64,000 bases of DNA from Acinetobacter lwoffii (GTDB lineage: Bacteria > Pseudomonadota > Gammaproteobacteria > Pseudomonadales > Moraxellaceae), in assembly GCF_019343495.1 (NCBI RefSeq), contig NZ_CP072549.1, positions 868,001-932,000 on the forward strand, written 5' to 3'. Under the pieces are notes generated by a model. The model was given only the letters and a program-made list of their open reading frames with translations, did no database searches and was not told where the DNA came from. Shown in pieces: positions 55,403 through 64,000 of this stretch (position 1 is its first letter; every line of letters begins with the position of its first letter). The translations under genes and the position numbers were made by a program.

Positions 55403-56590
55403 TTAAGCACGTTCTAACAGTACCGCAACAGCAGGCAGGGTTTTACCTTCAACGAATTCAAGGAATGCACCACCACCAGTCGAGATATAGCCAATCTTGT
55501 CAGCCACTTCATACTTGTCAATCGCAGCCAGAGTGTCACCACCACCCGCGATCGAGAAACCTTCCGATTCAGCAATTGCTAAAGATAAAGTTTTAGTACC
55601 TTCACCGAATTGATCTACTTCAAATACGCCGACCGGACCATTCCAAAGAATGGTTTTAGAGGTTTTCAGGATTTCTGCAAATGCTTTCGCAGTTTCCGGG
55701 CCTACATCCAGAATCATGTCGTTATCAGCAACATCTGCAACGTTTTTCACCGTTGCTTTTGCAGCAGCCAATGAACCCAAGAAGTCTTCAAAGTTAATTT
55801 CAGAGGCATCTGCAACCACAACGTCAGTAGGAAGTGGAACTGCTACTTTTGCAGCAATGGCTTTTGCCGTATCGATCAGATCCTTTTCACACAATGATTT
55901 GCCCACGTTATAACCGGCCGCAGCAAGGAACGTGTTGGCAATACCACCACCGACGATCAATTGATCACAAATGTCAGAAAGTGAGGTTAAAACATCTAGC
56001 TTGGTAGAGACTTTAGAACCTGCAACAATCGCCACCATTGGCTTTTCAGGGGTTTGCAGTGCACGACCAAGCGCATCAAGTTCAGCTGCCAGTAAAGGAC
56101 CTGCAGCTGCAACTTTAGCCAGACGCGCTACGCCTTCAGTAGATGCTTCTGCACGGTGTGCTGTACCAAAGGCATCCATCACGAATACATCACACAATGC
56201 TGCATATTTTGCTGCAAGTTCAGGATTGTTTTTCTTCTCGCCGACGTTAAAACGGCAATTTTCCAGTAGAACTACCTGACCTGGCTGAACATCAACGCTA
56301 TCTAAATAGTCAGTAAACAGTTTCACTTCTTGGCCCAAAGCTTCAGTCAAGTAAGCCGCTACAGGAGCAAGTGACTGTTCAGCTTTAGGCTCACCTTCAA
56401 CCGGACGACCCAGATGAGAATACACCATGACTGCAGCGCCTTTTTCTAGTGCTGCTTTAATCGTTGGCAATGCTGCACGAAGACGCGCATCGCTGGTGAT
56501 CACACCATTTTTAACAGGAACGTTTAAATCTTCACGGATCAGAACACGTTTACCTGCTAAATCGAGGTCAGTCATACGCTGAAAGTTCAT
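55403..56590 (-). CDS. pgk: Phosphoglycerate kinase
   Basis: Pgk interconverts 1,3-bisphosphoglycerate and 3-phosphoglycerate with ADP/ATP. The 395-residue product shows the N-terminal [11 protein letters not shown] substrate-binding motif, [13 protein letters not shown], the [10 protein letters not shown] block, and [18 protein letters not shown] in the C-terminal nucleotide domain. It is about 435 bases from fba, with the lipoprotein gene in between. The ATG is at 56590. Confidence 0.97.
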   Translation of the reverse strand: MNFQRMTDLDLAGKRVLIREDLNVPVKNGVITSDARLRAALPTIKAALEKGAAVMVYSHLGRPVEGEPKAEQSLAPVAAYLTEALGQEVKLFTDYLDSVDVQPGQVVLLENCRFNVGEKKNNPELAAKYAALCDVFVMDAFGTAHRAEASTEGVARLAKVAAAGPLLAAELDALGRALQTPEKPMVAIVAGSKVSTKLDVLTSLSDICDQLIVGGGIANTFLAAAGYNVGKSLCEKDLIDTAKAIAAKVAVPLPTDVVVADASEINFEDFLGSLAAAKATVKNVADVADNDMILDVGPETAKAFAEILKTSKTILWNGPVGVFEVDQFGEGTKTLSLAIAESEGFSIAGGGDTLAAIDKYEVADKIGYISTGGGAFLEFVEGKTLPAVAVLLERA

Positions 56591-56729
56591 GTAGAGCTCA
56601 CTTTATAGATATTAAAACCAGGCGATTTTAAATGATTATGCAGAAAAAGGTTAGCATCTTTTGCAGAAAACATTATGAATGCCAAAGTTTTGTTATGATA
56701 GAAAAAAGCCTCTTTTAGATTCAGTCCCT

Positions 56730-57113
56730 ATGTCGATACATCCTGATCCAAATCTTAACCGTTTGAACGTGTTAGGTGAGCCTTTGTCCAGCTGTTGCTT
56801 CGATCCGATTACCGGATATTTCCGCAATGGCTTTTGCCATACTGCGACCACCGATCTGGGCCAGCACACGGTATGCGCACAAATGACTTCAGAATTTCTG
56901 AATTTTTCTCAAAAAGTCGGTAATGACCTGATTACGCCTTTGCCCGAACTGGACTTCCCGGGCCTGCAACCGGGCGATTTCTGGTGTATCTGCGTAACGC
57001 GCTGGGTCGAAGCCTATGAAGCGGGTCAAGCTCCACCCATCAAGCTACAAGCCTGTCACAAAGCTGTTCTGGCGTATGTACCGTTAAATATTCTTGAGGA
57101 ATATGCTGTCTAA
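56730..57113 (+). CDS. DUF2237 family protein
   Basis: The 127-residue product has the family core LNVLGEPLSSCCFDPITGYFRNGFCHTATTD, with clustered cysteines, and WCICVTRWVEAYEAG. The function of DUF2237 is unknown. An ATG at 56679 is in frame, but the extra 17 residues do not look like family sequence, so I take 56730. The stop overlaps the maf start by one base (TAATG), so the genes are coupled. Confidence 0.82.
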   Translation: MSIHPDPNLNRLNVLGEPLSSCCFDPITGYFRNGFCHTATTDLGQHTVCAQMTSEFLNFSQKVGNDLITPLPELDFPGLQPGDFWCICVTRWVEAYEAGQAPPIKLQACHKAVLAYVPLNILEEYAV

Positions 57114-57706
57114 TGAATTCTGCACAGATTATCTTGGCATCGTCCAGTCAAACCCGCAAAGCGCTGATGGATCGTCTGCATATTAATTATATTTCCATGG
57201 TACCGGATATTGATGAATCTCCTCGCGGGGAAAATCACGCAGATGATCTGGCACAACGACTGGCTTTTGAGAAAGCCAGATATATTGCTGAACAAAATCC
57301 AGAAGCGATTGTGATCGGCTCAGATCAGGTGGCATGGCGTGAAGGTGCGCCGGATATTTTTATTGGCAAACCGTTAACGACTGAAAAGGCCATTCGCCAG
57401 CTACAAGCCAACTCGGACAAGATTGTCTATTTTAGTACTGCGCTCAGTGTGCAGCAGCTATCGACCGGTTTTGAACAAAGTCTGGTTGAACACTATAAAG
57501 TCAAGTTCCGCAAACTGTCTCAGGTCGAAATCGAGCGTTATGTCGAAATTGAACAACCTTTGCATTGTGCAGGCAGTTTCAAATGTGAAAGCCTCGGTAT
57601 CAGCTTGTTTGAAGAAATGATCGGACAAGATCAGACCACGCTGATGGGCATGCCAATGATCAAGCTCTGTCATATTCTTCGTGAATTAAAAATTTTGGTT
57701 CCTTAA
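57113..57706 (+). CDS. Maf-family nucleotide pyrophosphatase, YceF-like
   Basis: Maf proteins hydrolyse non-canonical nucleoside triphosphates; the YceF branch prefers 7-methyl-GTP. The 197-residue product has the N-terminal LASSSQTRKALMDRL motif, the SDQVA motif at about residues 67-75, and the CAGSFKCESLG motif of the YceF type. It is co-transcribed with the DUF2237 gene and is followed 29 bases later by the roxA-like gene. Confidence 0.88.
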   Translation: MNSAQIILASSSQTRKALMDRLHINYISMVPDIDESPRGENHADDLAQRLAFEKARYIAEQNPEAIVIGSDQVAWREGAPDIFIGKPLTTEKAIRQLQANSDKIVYFSTALSVQQLSTGFEQSLVEHYKVKFRKLSQVEIERYVEIEQPLHCAGSFKCESLGISLFEEMIGQDQTTLMGMPMIKLCHILRELKILVP

Positions 57707-57735
57707 TCTCTCCCTTTAAATTCAGGCTTTACTCT

Positions 57736-58905
57736 ATGTCTCAACCTTTAGACGTACTAGGCGGTATTACCGCTGAACAATTCCTTAGCGAATACTGGCA
57801 AAAGAAACCTTTACTGGTGCGTAATGCAATGCCTGAAATCGCCAGTTTGCTTGAACCCAATGATGTGATGGAACTTGCGCTTGAAGAACATGTCACTGCC
57901 CGTCTCATCAAGCAGAAAGATCGTGATCCGAATCAATGGAGCGTGAAATCTTCACCTTTGCTCAAAGCAGATTTCCAGAAAATGCCCAAGCTCTGGACGC
58001 TTTTGGTTCAGGCTGTAGATCACTATTCATTTGACCTGTCGGCACTTTGGAAAAAATTCCCATTTATTCCACAATGGCGTCGCGATGACATCATGGTGTC
58101 TTATGCACCGCAAGGCGGTTCAGTCGGCAAGCATTTCGATTTCTATGATGTGTTTCTGGTACAAGGCTATGGCCATCGTCGCTGGCAGCTTGGGCAAATG
58201 TGTGATACCGAAACTCCATTTGTTCCGGGTCAACCGCTTAAATTATTGCCTGAAATAGAAGTGAACTTTGATGAAGTGCTGGCACCTGGCGACTTGCTCT
58301 ATGTGCCGCCTGGTCTGGCTCATTACGGCGTGGCTGAAGATGACTGCCTGACTTATTCATTCGGTTTCCGCATGCCAAATATCAGTGACATGATGGATCG
58401 TGTCGGGGATAAATTCTCTGAAAATGAAACGCTGCGTAACCCATTGCTGGATATCATCCGTGATCAAGTCGGTGCTATCGGTGAAGTGAGCAGCAATGAG
58501 CTGGAATATCTGAAAGAACACATCATGCAGCAACTGCATAATTCCAATGTTCTCGAAGATGCCATCATGAGCTTGATGTCCGAACCTAAATATCCTGAAA
58601 ACCTGCCTGAAGCAGAAGAAATCGGTACAGGTGATCTGGAAGAAGCACTCGATCAGGGCTATAGCCTGATGCTCGAACCTGCGTCACGCCTGCTTTATAC
58701 TGAAACGGACGGCGACGTTCTGTTCTGGGCAAATGGTGAGGGTGTGTGCATCTCTGAGACATTTACCGCAAAACTCAAACAGCTTGCAGATGGTGAAGCG
58801 CTGTTATTCGGTGAAGACTTCGCTGATGAAGAAATTCTGGAAGATGTTGCTGCATTATTAAATGAAGCCGTGTTGATGCTGGTTCCACCGCCAGAAGACG
58901 AGTAA
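57736..58905 (+). CDS. JmjC-type ribosomal protein oxygenase, RoxA/YcfD-like
   Basis: This is a 2-oxoglutarate/Fe(II)-dependent cupin oxygenase. E. coli YcfD (RoxA) hydroxylates an arginine of ribosomal protein L16. The 389-residue product has the iron-binding H133-x-D135 (in GGSVGKHFDFYD) and a distal His196 (PPGLAHYGVA), then the C-terminal dimerisation/winged-helix half. The length (E. coli 373) and layout support L16 as the target. A terminator follows. Confidence 0.9.
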   Translation: MSQPLDVLGGITAEQFLSEYWQKKPLLVRNAMPEIASLLEPNDVMELALEEHVTARLIKQKDRDPNQWSVKSSPLLKADFQKMPKLWTLLVQAVDHYSFDLSALWKKFPFIPQWRRDDIMVSYAPQGGSVGKHFDFYDVFLVQGYGHRRWQLGQMCDTETPFVPGQPLKLLPEIEVNFDEVLAPGDLLYVPPGLAHYGVAEDDCLTYSFGFRMPNISDMMDRVGDKFSENETLRNPLLDIIRDQVGAIGEVSSNELEYLKEHIMQQLHNSNVLEDAIMSLMSEPKYPENLPEAEEIGTGDLEEALDQGYSLMLEPASRLLYTETDGDVLFWANGEGVCISETFTAKLKQLADGEALLFGEDFADEEILEDVAALLNEAVLMLVPPPEDE

Positions 58906-58937
58906 TCTTTCCACGGTTCTATTTAGGCAATAATTTT

Positions 58938-58965
58938 AAGAGGATCACATGATCCTCTTTTTTAT
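58938..58965 (+). terminator. Terminator after the roxA-like gene
   Basis: Ten-base arms AAGAGGATCA (58938-58947) and TGATCCTCTT (58950-58959) with a T run; it may also serve the convergent histidine kinase gene. Confidence 0.85.
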
Positions 58966-58990
58966 TTTTAGAGTCTAGAATTCTAACTAA

Positions 58991-60913
58991 TTAAGGCTGA
59001 TACAGCTCTAATACAACACGAATCAGCGTATCTCCTTGTTCAGATTCAATCTGGAACAATCCTCCCATGCGCTCAACCCGCATTTTCATGCTGCGCATTC
59101 CAATACTCAGACCATTTTTTTGCACCATGTCAGCATCGAAACCGATGCCATTATCCTGAATGCTTAAAGTAAGCTGATGTGGCTGGGAATATTCCAGACT
59201 GACTTTTACCTGACTGGCCTGACTATGCTTAATGATATTGGTCAGACTTTCTTCGACTACTCGGATCAAGGTCAAACATTGTAATGCCGTCGGTTCACGC
59301 TGCCAGACTTTTGGAAATGACCATTCAACTACAATCCCCATTTCTTCCATCAGCTGGGTAAAACGATAACGTACCGGTGCGATCCAGAGTACCGGCGTTT
59401 GTGGGACTTTATTTTCAATAGATGAACCACTGTCAATGATTTGCCTGAGATCATCTCTGAGCAGTTTCAGCATGGATAGAAACTGCTGTTTAGAAACTGT
59501 TTCGCTACTTTGATCCACCAGAATCATGGAACGCACAATAGACCCTCCCAACCCGTCATGCAGTTCATGTGACAGATTAATCCGCTCTTGCAGACGAACA
59601 TTGGTCAGCTCCAATTGATGTTTATCGCTCAGGCTTTTATTCAGGTCAGCACTGACCTGCTGGACTTTACGTTCTAACTGGCTATTAAATTTTTCGATTT
59701 TCCTGACATTACGATTCAAGCGTGTACCCATAATGAGCACGACAAACAAGGTAATAATTGGTGAGGTATAGGGAGATAAAGGTGAAAACTCATTGACCTT
59801 GGTTTGGTTCAACATGATCAGGTCGATGACTACACAAAGCAAAATCCCCCAAAGACACAGCGTCAGGAAGAGATATTCTCCATTTCGGGTTCTGATGGCC
59901 TGATAGCTGATATACACAGTACAAGTGACAAAGAGCAATACATAGAAGATAAACACTCCGCCCAGTACCTGCTCCAGATAATTCAAGGGACTGATCATCA
60001 CCAGTAGGCTGGACAGAACGCTGACCAGAATAAATCCTCGCTCCAACTGCTTAAATTTCTGTTTTACAAAGCGGATCAGATACAGACAGAAACAATGGAT
60101 ATAAGCAATAAAAAAAAGCATATTGGCTTTAGCTGCCGAAATCGTGGAGCGAAATGGAAAATTTTCTGTAGTCAAGACATTGGAAATAAACAGAATCCAC
60201 AACAGTGAACTGAGTGCCAGCCAGCCAAAAGTGGTTTCTGAACGCCGGAATAACCAGATAATGAAACAGATCAGCCCAATCGTGGCAGAGAAAATCATAT
60301 TAATCTGGAATACAGTACGGCGATCCCAGATTTTGCCTAGATACTGCTGGCTATTCACCAGCACATTATTAAATTGAATGTTGCCCAGGCCCGCGCTTTG
60401 GAAACTGTAGCCATTTACATAAATCAGGATTTCATTACTGTCTTTACGCAAACCGCTAATCGGGAAAACCCAGTAACGCGGCATATTCCAGCTTTTCGAC
60501 AAGGGTTCTTGCAAGTTCCGGTCAGACCAAAGCAAGTCACCATTCAGGAATACGGCACCTGCCGAATTAATATAATCAATAGAAAAGGCAACTGGTTCTG
60601 CAAGGCGGATGTTGTCTTGGCATGACCAGCGCCAGACAATCTTGTACCAGGCACCTCCATGATAATTCTTCCAGTTGTTCTGCCAGTTATCCGGCAAACG
60701 TACGCTTTGCCAGCCCGATTTCGGCATCTCGGTAGGACCCTGAGCCTGAACCTTCTGAATATAGTCGATCTTCACCTGACAAAGATCATTAATCTGAAAA
60801 TGGCTTTGTGCCTGACTCATCCTACAGAACAAGCAAAGCCAGCTGCACAGGACAAAAATGCAGATCCATTTCAGTCGCTGCCGTTCGCTGCTTCTGGAAC
60901 AGGCAGATGACAT
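58991..60913 (-). CDS. Sensor histidine kinase with 7TMR-DISM sensor (NarX/UhpB-type kinase core)
   Basis: The 640-residue product has an N-terminal anchor or signal (about 13-33), a periplasmic beta-sandwich domain (about 37-195) of 7TMR-DISM extracellular (carbohydrate-binding-like) type, about seven transmembrane helices (about 205-400), a coiled coil (about 410-440), a HisKA_3 dimerisation domain with phospho-acceptor His452 in SHELHDGLGGS, and a HATPase_c domain with IKHSQAS and DNGIGFD. The ligand is unknown. The start overlaps the response-regulator stop (TAATG), so the pair is coupled. Confidence 0.9.
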   Translation of the reverse strand: MSSACSRSSERQRLKWICIFVLCSWLCLFCRMSQAQSHFQINDLCQVKIDYIQKVQAQGPTEMPKSGWQSVRLPDNWQNNWKNYHGGAWYKIVWRWSCQDNIRLAEPVAFSIDYINSAGAVFLNGDLLWSDRNLQEPLSKSWNMPRYWVFPISGLRKDSNEILIYVNGYSFQSAGLGNIQFNNVLVNSQQYLGKIWDRRTVFQINMIFSATIGLICFIIWLFRRSETTFGWLALSSLLWILFISNVLTTENFPFRSTISAAKANMLFFIAYIHCFCLYLIRFVKQKFKQLERGFILVSVLSSLLVMISPLNYLEQVLGGVFIFYVLLFVTCTVYISYQAIRTRNGEYLFLTLCLWGILLCVVIDLIMLNQTKVNEFSPLSPYTSPIITLFVVLIMGTRLNRNVRKIEKFNSQLERKVQQVSADLNKSLSDKHQLELTNVRLQERINLSHELHDGLGGSIVRSMILVDQSSETVSKQQFLSMLKLLRDDLRQIIDSGSSIENKVPQTPVLWIAPVRYRFTQLMEEMGIVVEWSFPKVWQREPTALQCLTLIRVVEESLTNIIKHSQASQVKVSLEYSQPHQLTLSIQDNGIGFDADMVQKNGLSIGMRSMKMRVERMGGLFQIESEQGDTLIRVVLELYQP

Positions 60914-61596
60914 TACAGAATTCCCAAGTGCCGTGCGGTACTGACCGCCTTAGTACGTTTACTGACCGAGAGTTTGCGGTAAATATGCTTGATATGACTT
61001 TCGACGGTATAGCGTGACACACAGAGCTGCTCGGCAATTTCACGATTACTCAGACCTTGCGCAACCAAGGACAGAATTTCCTGCTCCCGGTGTGTGAGCG
61101 TTTCATGATCCGCAGCTGACCTGTTCTGCTCTACTGTTGCTGAAATGGCAGGAATAGAAATCTGTTTTAAAATTTCACGGGCAACAAAGGGATCAATTGG
61201 TGCACCGCCACGCAAAATACTGCGAATAGCCAAGGCGACTTCAACATCATCCCGTTCTTTCAGCACATAACCGGTTGCACCGGCCTGAATTGCGCTAAAC
61301 AGACTATCTTGGGTACTCCAGGCAGACACCACCAGAATCAATGCTTGTGCGTCCTGTTCGCGGATTTTTTCAATAATTGAAATCCCACTTCCATCTGGCA
61401 ACCCCAGATCTACTAAGGCCAGTGCAATCGGCTGTTGCTGAACTATGGAATATGCTTCTTTAACCGTATTGGCAAATAGCAGAACGTCTTCGTTATAACC
61501 CAGATTGGTTAATATAATTTTTAAACGGCGCTGAATGACATATTCATCTTCAACGATTAATACAGGTACTGGCAAGACTGCCTCTGGTGCTGTCAT
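60913..61596 (-). CDS. LuxR/NarL-type response regulator
   Basis: The 227-residue product has a receiver domain with D63 as the phospho-acceptor (LVDLGLPDGSG), conserved acidic residues in IVEDE, and a C-terminal LuxR-type helix-turn-helix (EQEILSLVAQGLSNREIAEQ). It is the partner of the downstream kinase, whose ATG overlaps its stop. A GTG at 61602 is in frame, but the ATG at 61596 sits at a better distance from the AGGGG. Target genes are not known. Confidence 0.92.
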   Translation of the reverse strand: MTAPEAVLPVPVLIVEDEYVIQRRLKIILTNLGYNEDVLLFANTVKEAYSIVQQQPIALALVDLGLPDGSGISIIEKIREQDAQALILVVSAWSTQDSLFSAIQAGATGYVLKERDDVEVALAIRSILRGGAPIDPFVAREILKQISIPAISATVEQNRSAADHETLTHREQEILSLVAQGLSNREIAEQLCVSRYTVESHIKHIYRKLSVSKRTKAVSTARHLGIL

Positions 61597-61750
61597 AAGC
61601 ACGCCCCTTATATTTATTGTTATGCCCCATTGAAGATTAAAATATAAACAAAATCACACTAAAAATCATGATTTATTTATTTTTTATTATCTGAAGTTTT
61701 AAGCAGCGAGAAACGCTTACGCCCGTTTTCCATATCATAGACATAAAAAA

Positions 61751-61773
61751 TGCCATCTGTTTAGCAGATGGCA
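61751..61773 (-). terminator. Terminator after the GST-like gene
   Basis: Nine-base arms TGCCATCTG (61751-61759) and CAGATGGCA (61765-61773) are followed in the minus direction by a T run (61744-61750 as A on the plus strand). Confidence 0.9.
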
Positions 61774-61816
61774 GTTCAAGATAGAAAATCTTTTGAAGTT
61801 ATACGAGCTGTCTACT

Positions 61817-62599
61817 TTAAGCAGTACCGTATTGCTGTTTTAAATATTTCACAATCTCAGCCGATTCAAACATTTTGGTATCTGTATTTGGATCGACCAG
61901 ATAGGGAAGCTGAATATTATTTCCCATCATTTCAAACAAATGTTCACGCTTACCGCCTGGTAGTGGTTCATATTTTCCCGGTTTTAAACGCAATTTGGCC
62001 GGTCCATAATCTTGCCAGCGCTCTTTAGCGACATTATGAAAAACAAACGGCACTTCCAGTTCACTCAAAACGGCGCGTACAATTCGGGTATAAGGACTGG
62101 CCTCAAAGCCCCATAATTCTAATAACAGTTCAGGTGTTGGCCGATCCTTAATCTTGGGATTCACCATTCCGCCGCGTAAACCATTGAGGACGGTTCCCGC
62201 AATTGCAGCCACTGGAATTTTAGGATAGTGAGCATATTTCTTGGGAGTTTTGCCGGTTTTGCCATAATGCTTGAACAGATGATCGATAATATCCTGAGAC
62301 TCATAGAGTCGATCACCGGTATTTTCATCAACTAAAAAAGGAAATTGCAGTTTTCCACCCAATTGCTGCACCTCAGGACGGAAATGAGTACCCCCTCGTG
62401 GACATGGATAAACTTCATAATCCAGATTTAGCAAGGTCATGACTTCACGCACCCGACGACAAAATGGTGAACCCTCGTATTCATAGAGCTTCAAGGCTTT
62501 TTCAGGCTGATTTGGAAACGGTGTACCCACCATCCCACGTCCACCTTCAGCGATTGAAGAGGCCAAAGCTTGTACAACTTTAATTTGATGACCCAACAT
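61817..62599 (-). CDS. Protein with two tandem GST-N (thioredoxin-fold) domains
   Basis: The 260-residue product has two glutathione-S-transferase N-terminal-like domains and no GST C-terminal helical domain. The first starts near residue 36 (LYEYEGSPFCRRVREVM, with the active-type Cys); the second, near 168 (LWGFEASPYTRIVRAVL), has Tyr in place of the Cys. Both keep the ESxxI motif at the glutathione site (LYESQDIID and MFESAEIVK). It resembles plant chloroplast and cyanobacterial tandem GST-N proteins. Its function is unknown. The Shine-Dalgarno is AGGAAAA before the ATG at 62599. Confidence 0.85.
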   Translation of the reverse strand: MLGHQIKVVQALASSIAEGGRGMVGTPFPNQPEKALKLYEYEGSPFCRRVREVMTLLNLDYEVYPCPRGGTHFRPEVQQLGGKLQFPFLVDENTGDRLYESQDIIDHLFKHYGKTGKTPKKYAHYPKIPVAAIAGTVLNGLRGGMVNPKIKDRPTPELLLELWGFEASPYTRIVRAVLSELEVPFVFHNVAKERWQDYGPAKLRLKPGKYEPLPGGKREHLFEMMGNNIQLPYLVDPNTDTKMFESAEIVKYLKQQYGTA

Positions 62600-62628
62600 A
62601 CTATTTTCCTGTTTTTTGTTTTATTAAA

Positions 62629-62662
62629 CTGAAAGACAGAAAGTAAACATCCTGTCTTTCAG
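62629..62662 (-). terminator. Candidate terminator after rraA
   Basis: Eleven-base arms CTGAAAGACAG (62629-62639) and CTGTCTTTCAG (62652-62662) around a 12-base loop, followed in the minus direction by T-rich sequence. Confidence 0.7.
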
Positions 62663-62717
62663 GGTACAGATGAGTTTTGTTGTTATTCTTGCATGCAGAA
62701 ATGCGGATTTCAGCCGA

Positions 62718-63227
62718 TTAAGCCACTAATGCTGTTTTAGACACCACAATACCATTATTGTCTGCATAAACATACTCGCCTGCATTAAACGTGACACCAC
62801 CAAAACAGAGAGAGATATCAACTTCACCCACACCCTTGCGGTTGCTCTTTTGCGGAATAGCCGCCAATGCATGCACACCAAGATCAAGTTCAGCAATCGC
62901 ATCCACATCACGGACACAACCGTAAATAATGACGCCATTCCAGTGATTTTTTACCGCTGATTCGGCAATCAGGTCACCCATCAAGGCACAGCGCATGGAG
63001 GCACCACCATCCACCACCAGGACCTTGCCTGTTCCATCTGTGGCCAATAACTCTTTCACCCGTGAGTTATCTTCAAAACATTTTACTGTCACAATCTGAC
63101 CGCCAAAGGTTTTGCGCGCCCCATAACTCTTGAAAAATTTACCGTCCAGGCAAGGTGTCACTACCTGAAGCTCTAATTCTGGATGATCATCTAACAAGTC
63201 ACAGGTGACAAATGCTGCTGTAGACAC
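62718..63227 (-). CDS. rraA: Ribonuclease E activity regulator RraA
   Basis: The 169-residue product is of the RraA/HMG-aldolase-like fold. Matching segments are VTCDLLDDHPEL, KVLVVDGGASMRCALMGD and GVIIYGCVRDVDAI, the last bearing the Asp that binds metal in the aldolase relatives. In E. coli RraA inhibits RNase E. The gene starts at GTG 63227 with GAGGGG just upstream, which overlaps the stop of the preceding gene; the 12-base gap implies one operon. Confidence 0.9.
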   Translation of the reverse strand: MSTAAFVTCDLLDDHPELELQVVTPCLDGKFFKSYGARKTFGGQIVTVKCFEDNSRVKELLATDGTGKVLVVDGGASMRCALMGDLIAESAVKNHWNGVIIYGCVRDVDAIAELDLGVHALAAIPQKSNRKGVGEVDISLCFGGVTFNAGEYVYADNNGIVVSKTALVA

Positions 63228-63239
63228 GGTGTTTTCCCC

Positions 63240-63905
63240 TCATTTCATTTTTTGTATGCGTAAATTATCATAAATTTCAAATTTTACCGTCTGAGTCAGC
63301 GCGGCCTCGACCATAGTATGAGCCACCTGATCGGCTGTCACTGGCTTATAGGCAAAACTATCTGGAATAAAACGCGATACTTTGTGGTAAACTTGCTGCG
63401 CGATATCTTCCAAAAAACGCTGCTCCGGACGTTCACCAATGAGCAATGAAGGTCGGATCAGGCTGATTCTGTCCAGAGTCAATGTTTGTACATATTCCTC
63501 CAGTTCACCTTTAACCCGATTATAGTAAAAATGTGATTGGGAATCGGCACCCATTGCGCTTAGCAAAAGATAATGGACTGAGGTTTGCTGTAATAGCTCT
63601 GCAAAGTGAGCATTTATGGTATAGTCAATACTATAAAATGCCTGTTTGGATCCGGCTTTTTTCATGGTGCTGCCCAGGCAGCTAAAACCATGGCTATGCT
63701 TGCTGACATCCTGATCATTCAACATCAGGAAATCTTCCAGTACCAGTTGTTGAACTTTATCCAAAGCATCCAGATCATTTTGATGTTTTCTGACCACTGC
63801 AGTAATCTGCTGGCAAGTCGGCTCAGCTTGCAAACGTTTTATCAGTTGTTTTCCCACCAAGCCGGTGGCACCTATCACGATGGGATGAGTCAGTGATTTA
63901 GTCAT
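63240..63905 (-). CDS. NAD(P)-binding oxidoreductase, atypical SDR
   Basis: The 221-residue product has a Rossmann dinucleotide motif IGATGLVGKQL at the N-terminus and a YYNRVKGELE segment with the YxxxK pair. This is the atypical short-chain dehydrogenase type related to HTATIP2/CC3 and to NAD(P)H-binding stress proteins. The substrate is unknown. It precedes rraA in the same transcription unit. AGGAG lies 13 bases upstream of the ATG at 63905. Confidence 0.85.
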   Translation of the reverse strand: MTKSLTHPIVIGATGLVGKQLIKRLQAEPTCQQITAVVRKHQNDLDALDKVQQLVLEDFLMLNDQDVSKHSHGFSCLGSTMKKAGSKQAFYSIDYTINAHFAELLQQTSVHYLLLSAMGADSQSHFYYNRVKGELEEYVQTLTLDRISLIRPSLLIGERPEQRFLEDIAQQVYHKVSRFIPDSFAYKPVTADQVAHTMVEAALTQTVKFEIYDNLRIQKMK

Positions 63906-64000
63906 TTTTTATACGATCTCCTAGGTGGAATACTAATCTAACGTTTTCTTTAGAATTTTTCTGCATCTAAAATGTTGTCAAAGCATGTCAAGACTTGACT

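Noticed and set aside
1..64000. tRNA, rRNA, CRISPR, insertion sequence, prophage or integron features
   Set aside because: No cloverleaf-like sequence, rRNA stretch, regular repeat-spacer array, transposase ORF with terminal repeats, or phage structural gene was seen while reading both strands.

Overview
The window is one continuous stretch of bacterial chromosome, moderately A+T-rich and densely packed with genes on both strands. Gene content and order point to Acinetobacter (Moraxellaceae). The clues are a clpS-clpA pair, an iscRSUA-hscBA-fdx cluster without iscX, a proline operon built from putP, a divergent Lrp-type regulator and a PutA that lacks a DNA-binding domain, a KtrAB-like potassium uptake pair, and several small proteins that I associate with this genus. 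The species cannot be fixed from this window alone. I see no rRNA, tRNA, CRISPR array, insertion sequence, prophage or integron. Nearly everything is core housekeeping DNA.

Layout. 1-2811 (minus): clpA (3' part off the left edge), clpS and a membrane-anchored coiled-coil protein. 2889-5621 (minus): argC, a YgjP-type metalloprotease and rpiA. 5726-9984 (plus): ilvA, a hypothetical protein and the ktrA/ktrB pair. 10055-14773 (minus): outer-membrane phospholipase A, a PreP-like M16 peptidase and a GNAT acetyltransferase. 15050-17011 (plus): a tight trio of PfkB-type kinase, Rieske ferredoxin and YqiJ-like membrane protein. 17077-22194: YidB-like, DUF6231, DUF2797, PpiD, HU and a phasin-like protein. 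22398-28566 (plus): a UbiJ-like protein followed by the complete isc iron-sulfur cluster under a clear IscR-type promoter. 28656-36339 (minus): a class III adenylate cyclase, a HIT protein, mfd, a small unknown and aspA. 36761-42717: proline uptake and degradation (putP, putR-like lrp, putA). 42902-49956: trmA, two small or unusual proteins, a bestrophin-like channel, glnS, ppiB and lpxH. 49985-56590: small unknowns, an HpaI-type aldolase, a nitroreductase, an EamA transporter, class II fba, a lipoprotein and pgk. 56730-58905 (plus): DUF2237, a Maf/YceF pyrophosphatase and a RoxA-like ribosomal oxygenase. 58991-63905 (minus): a two-component system with a 7TM sensor, a double thioredoxin-fold GST-like protein, rraA and an NAD(P)-binding oxidoreductase.

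How the genes work together. ClpS feeds N-degron substrates to ClpA. IscR senses cluster status and controls IscS, IscU, IscA and the HscBA/Fdx chaperone-ferredoxin branch. PutP imports proline and PutA oxidises it to glutamate, probably under the Lrp-type regulator, with aspartase beside them as a second amino-acid catabolic enzyme. fba and pgk are a gluconeogenic/glycolytic neighbourhood.

I found no convincing new multi-gene system. The observations most worth following are non-coding or small-scale: a shared nested hairpin element in two intergenic regions, a perfect hairpin that splits the isc cluster, a small ORF overlapping ppiB, an LRAT-fold protein with a C-terminal membrane segment, the kinase/Rieske/YqiJ trio and the 7TM-sensor two-component system.
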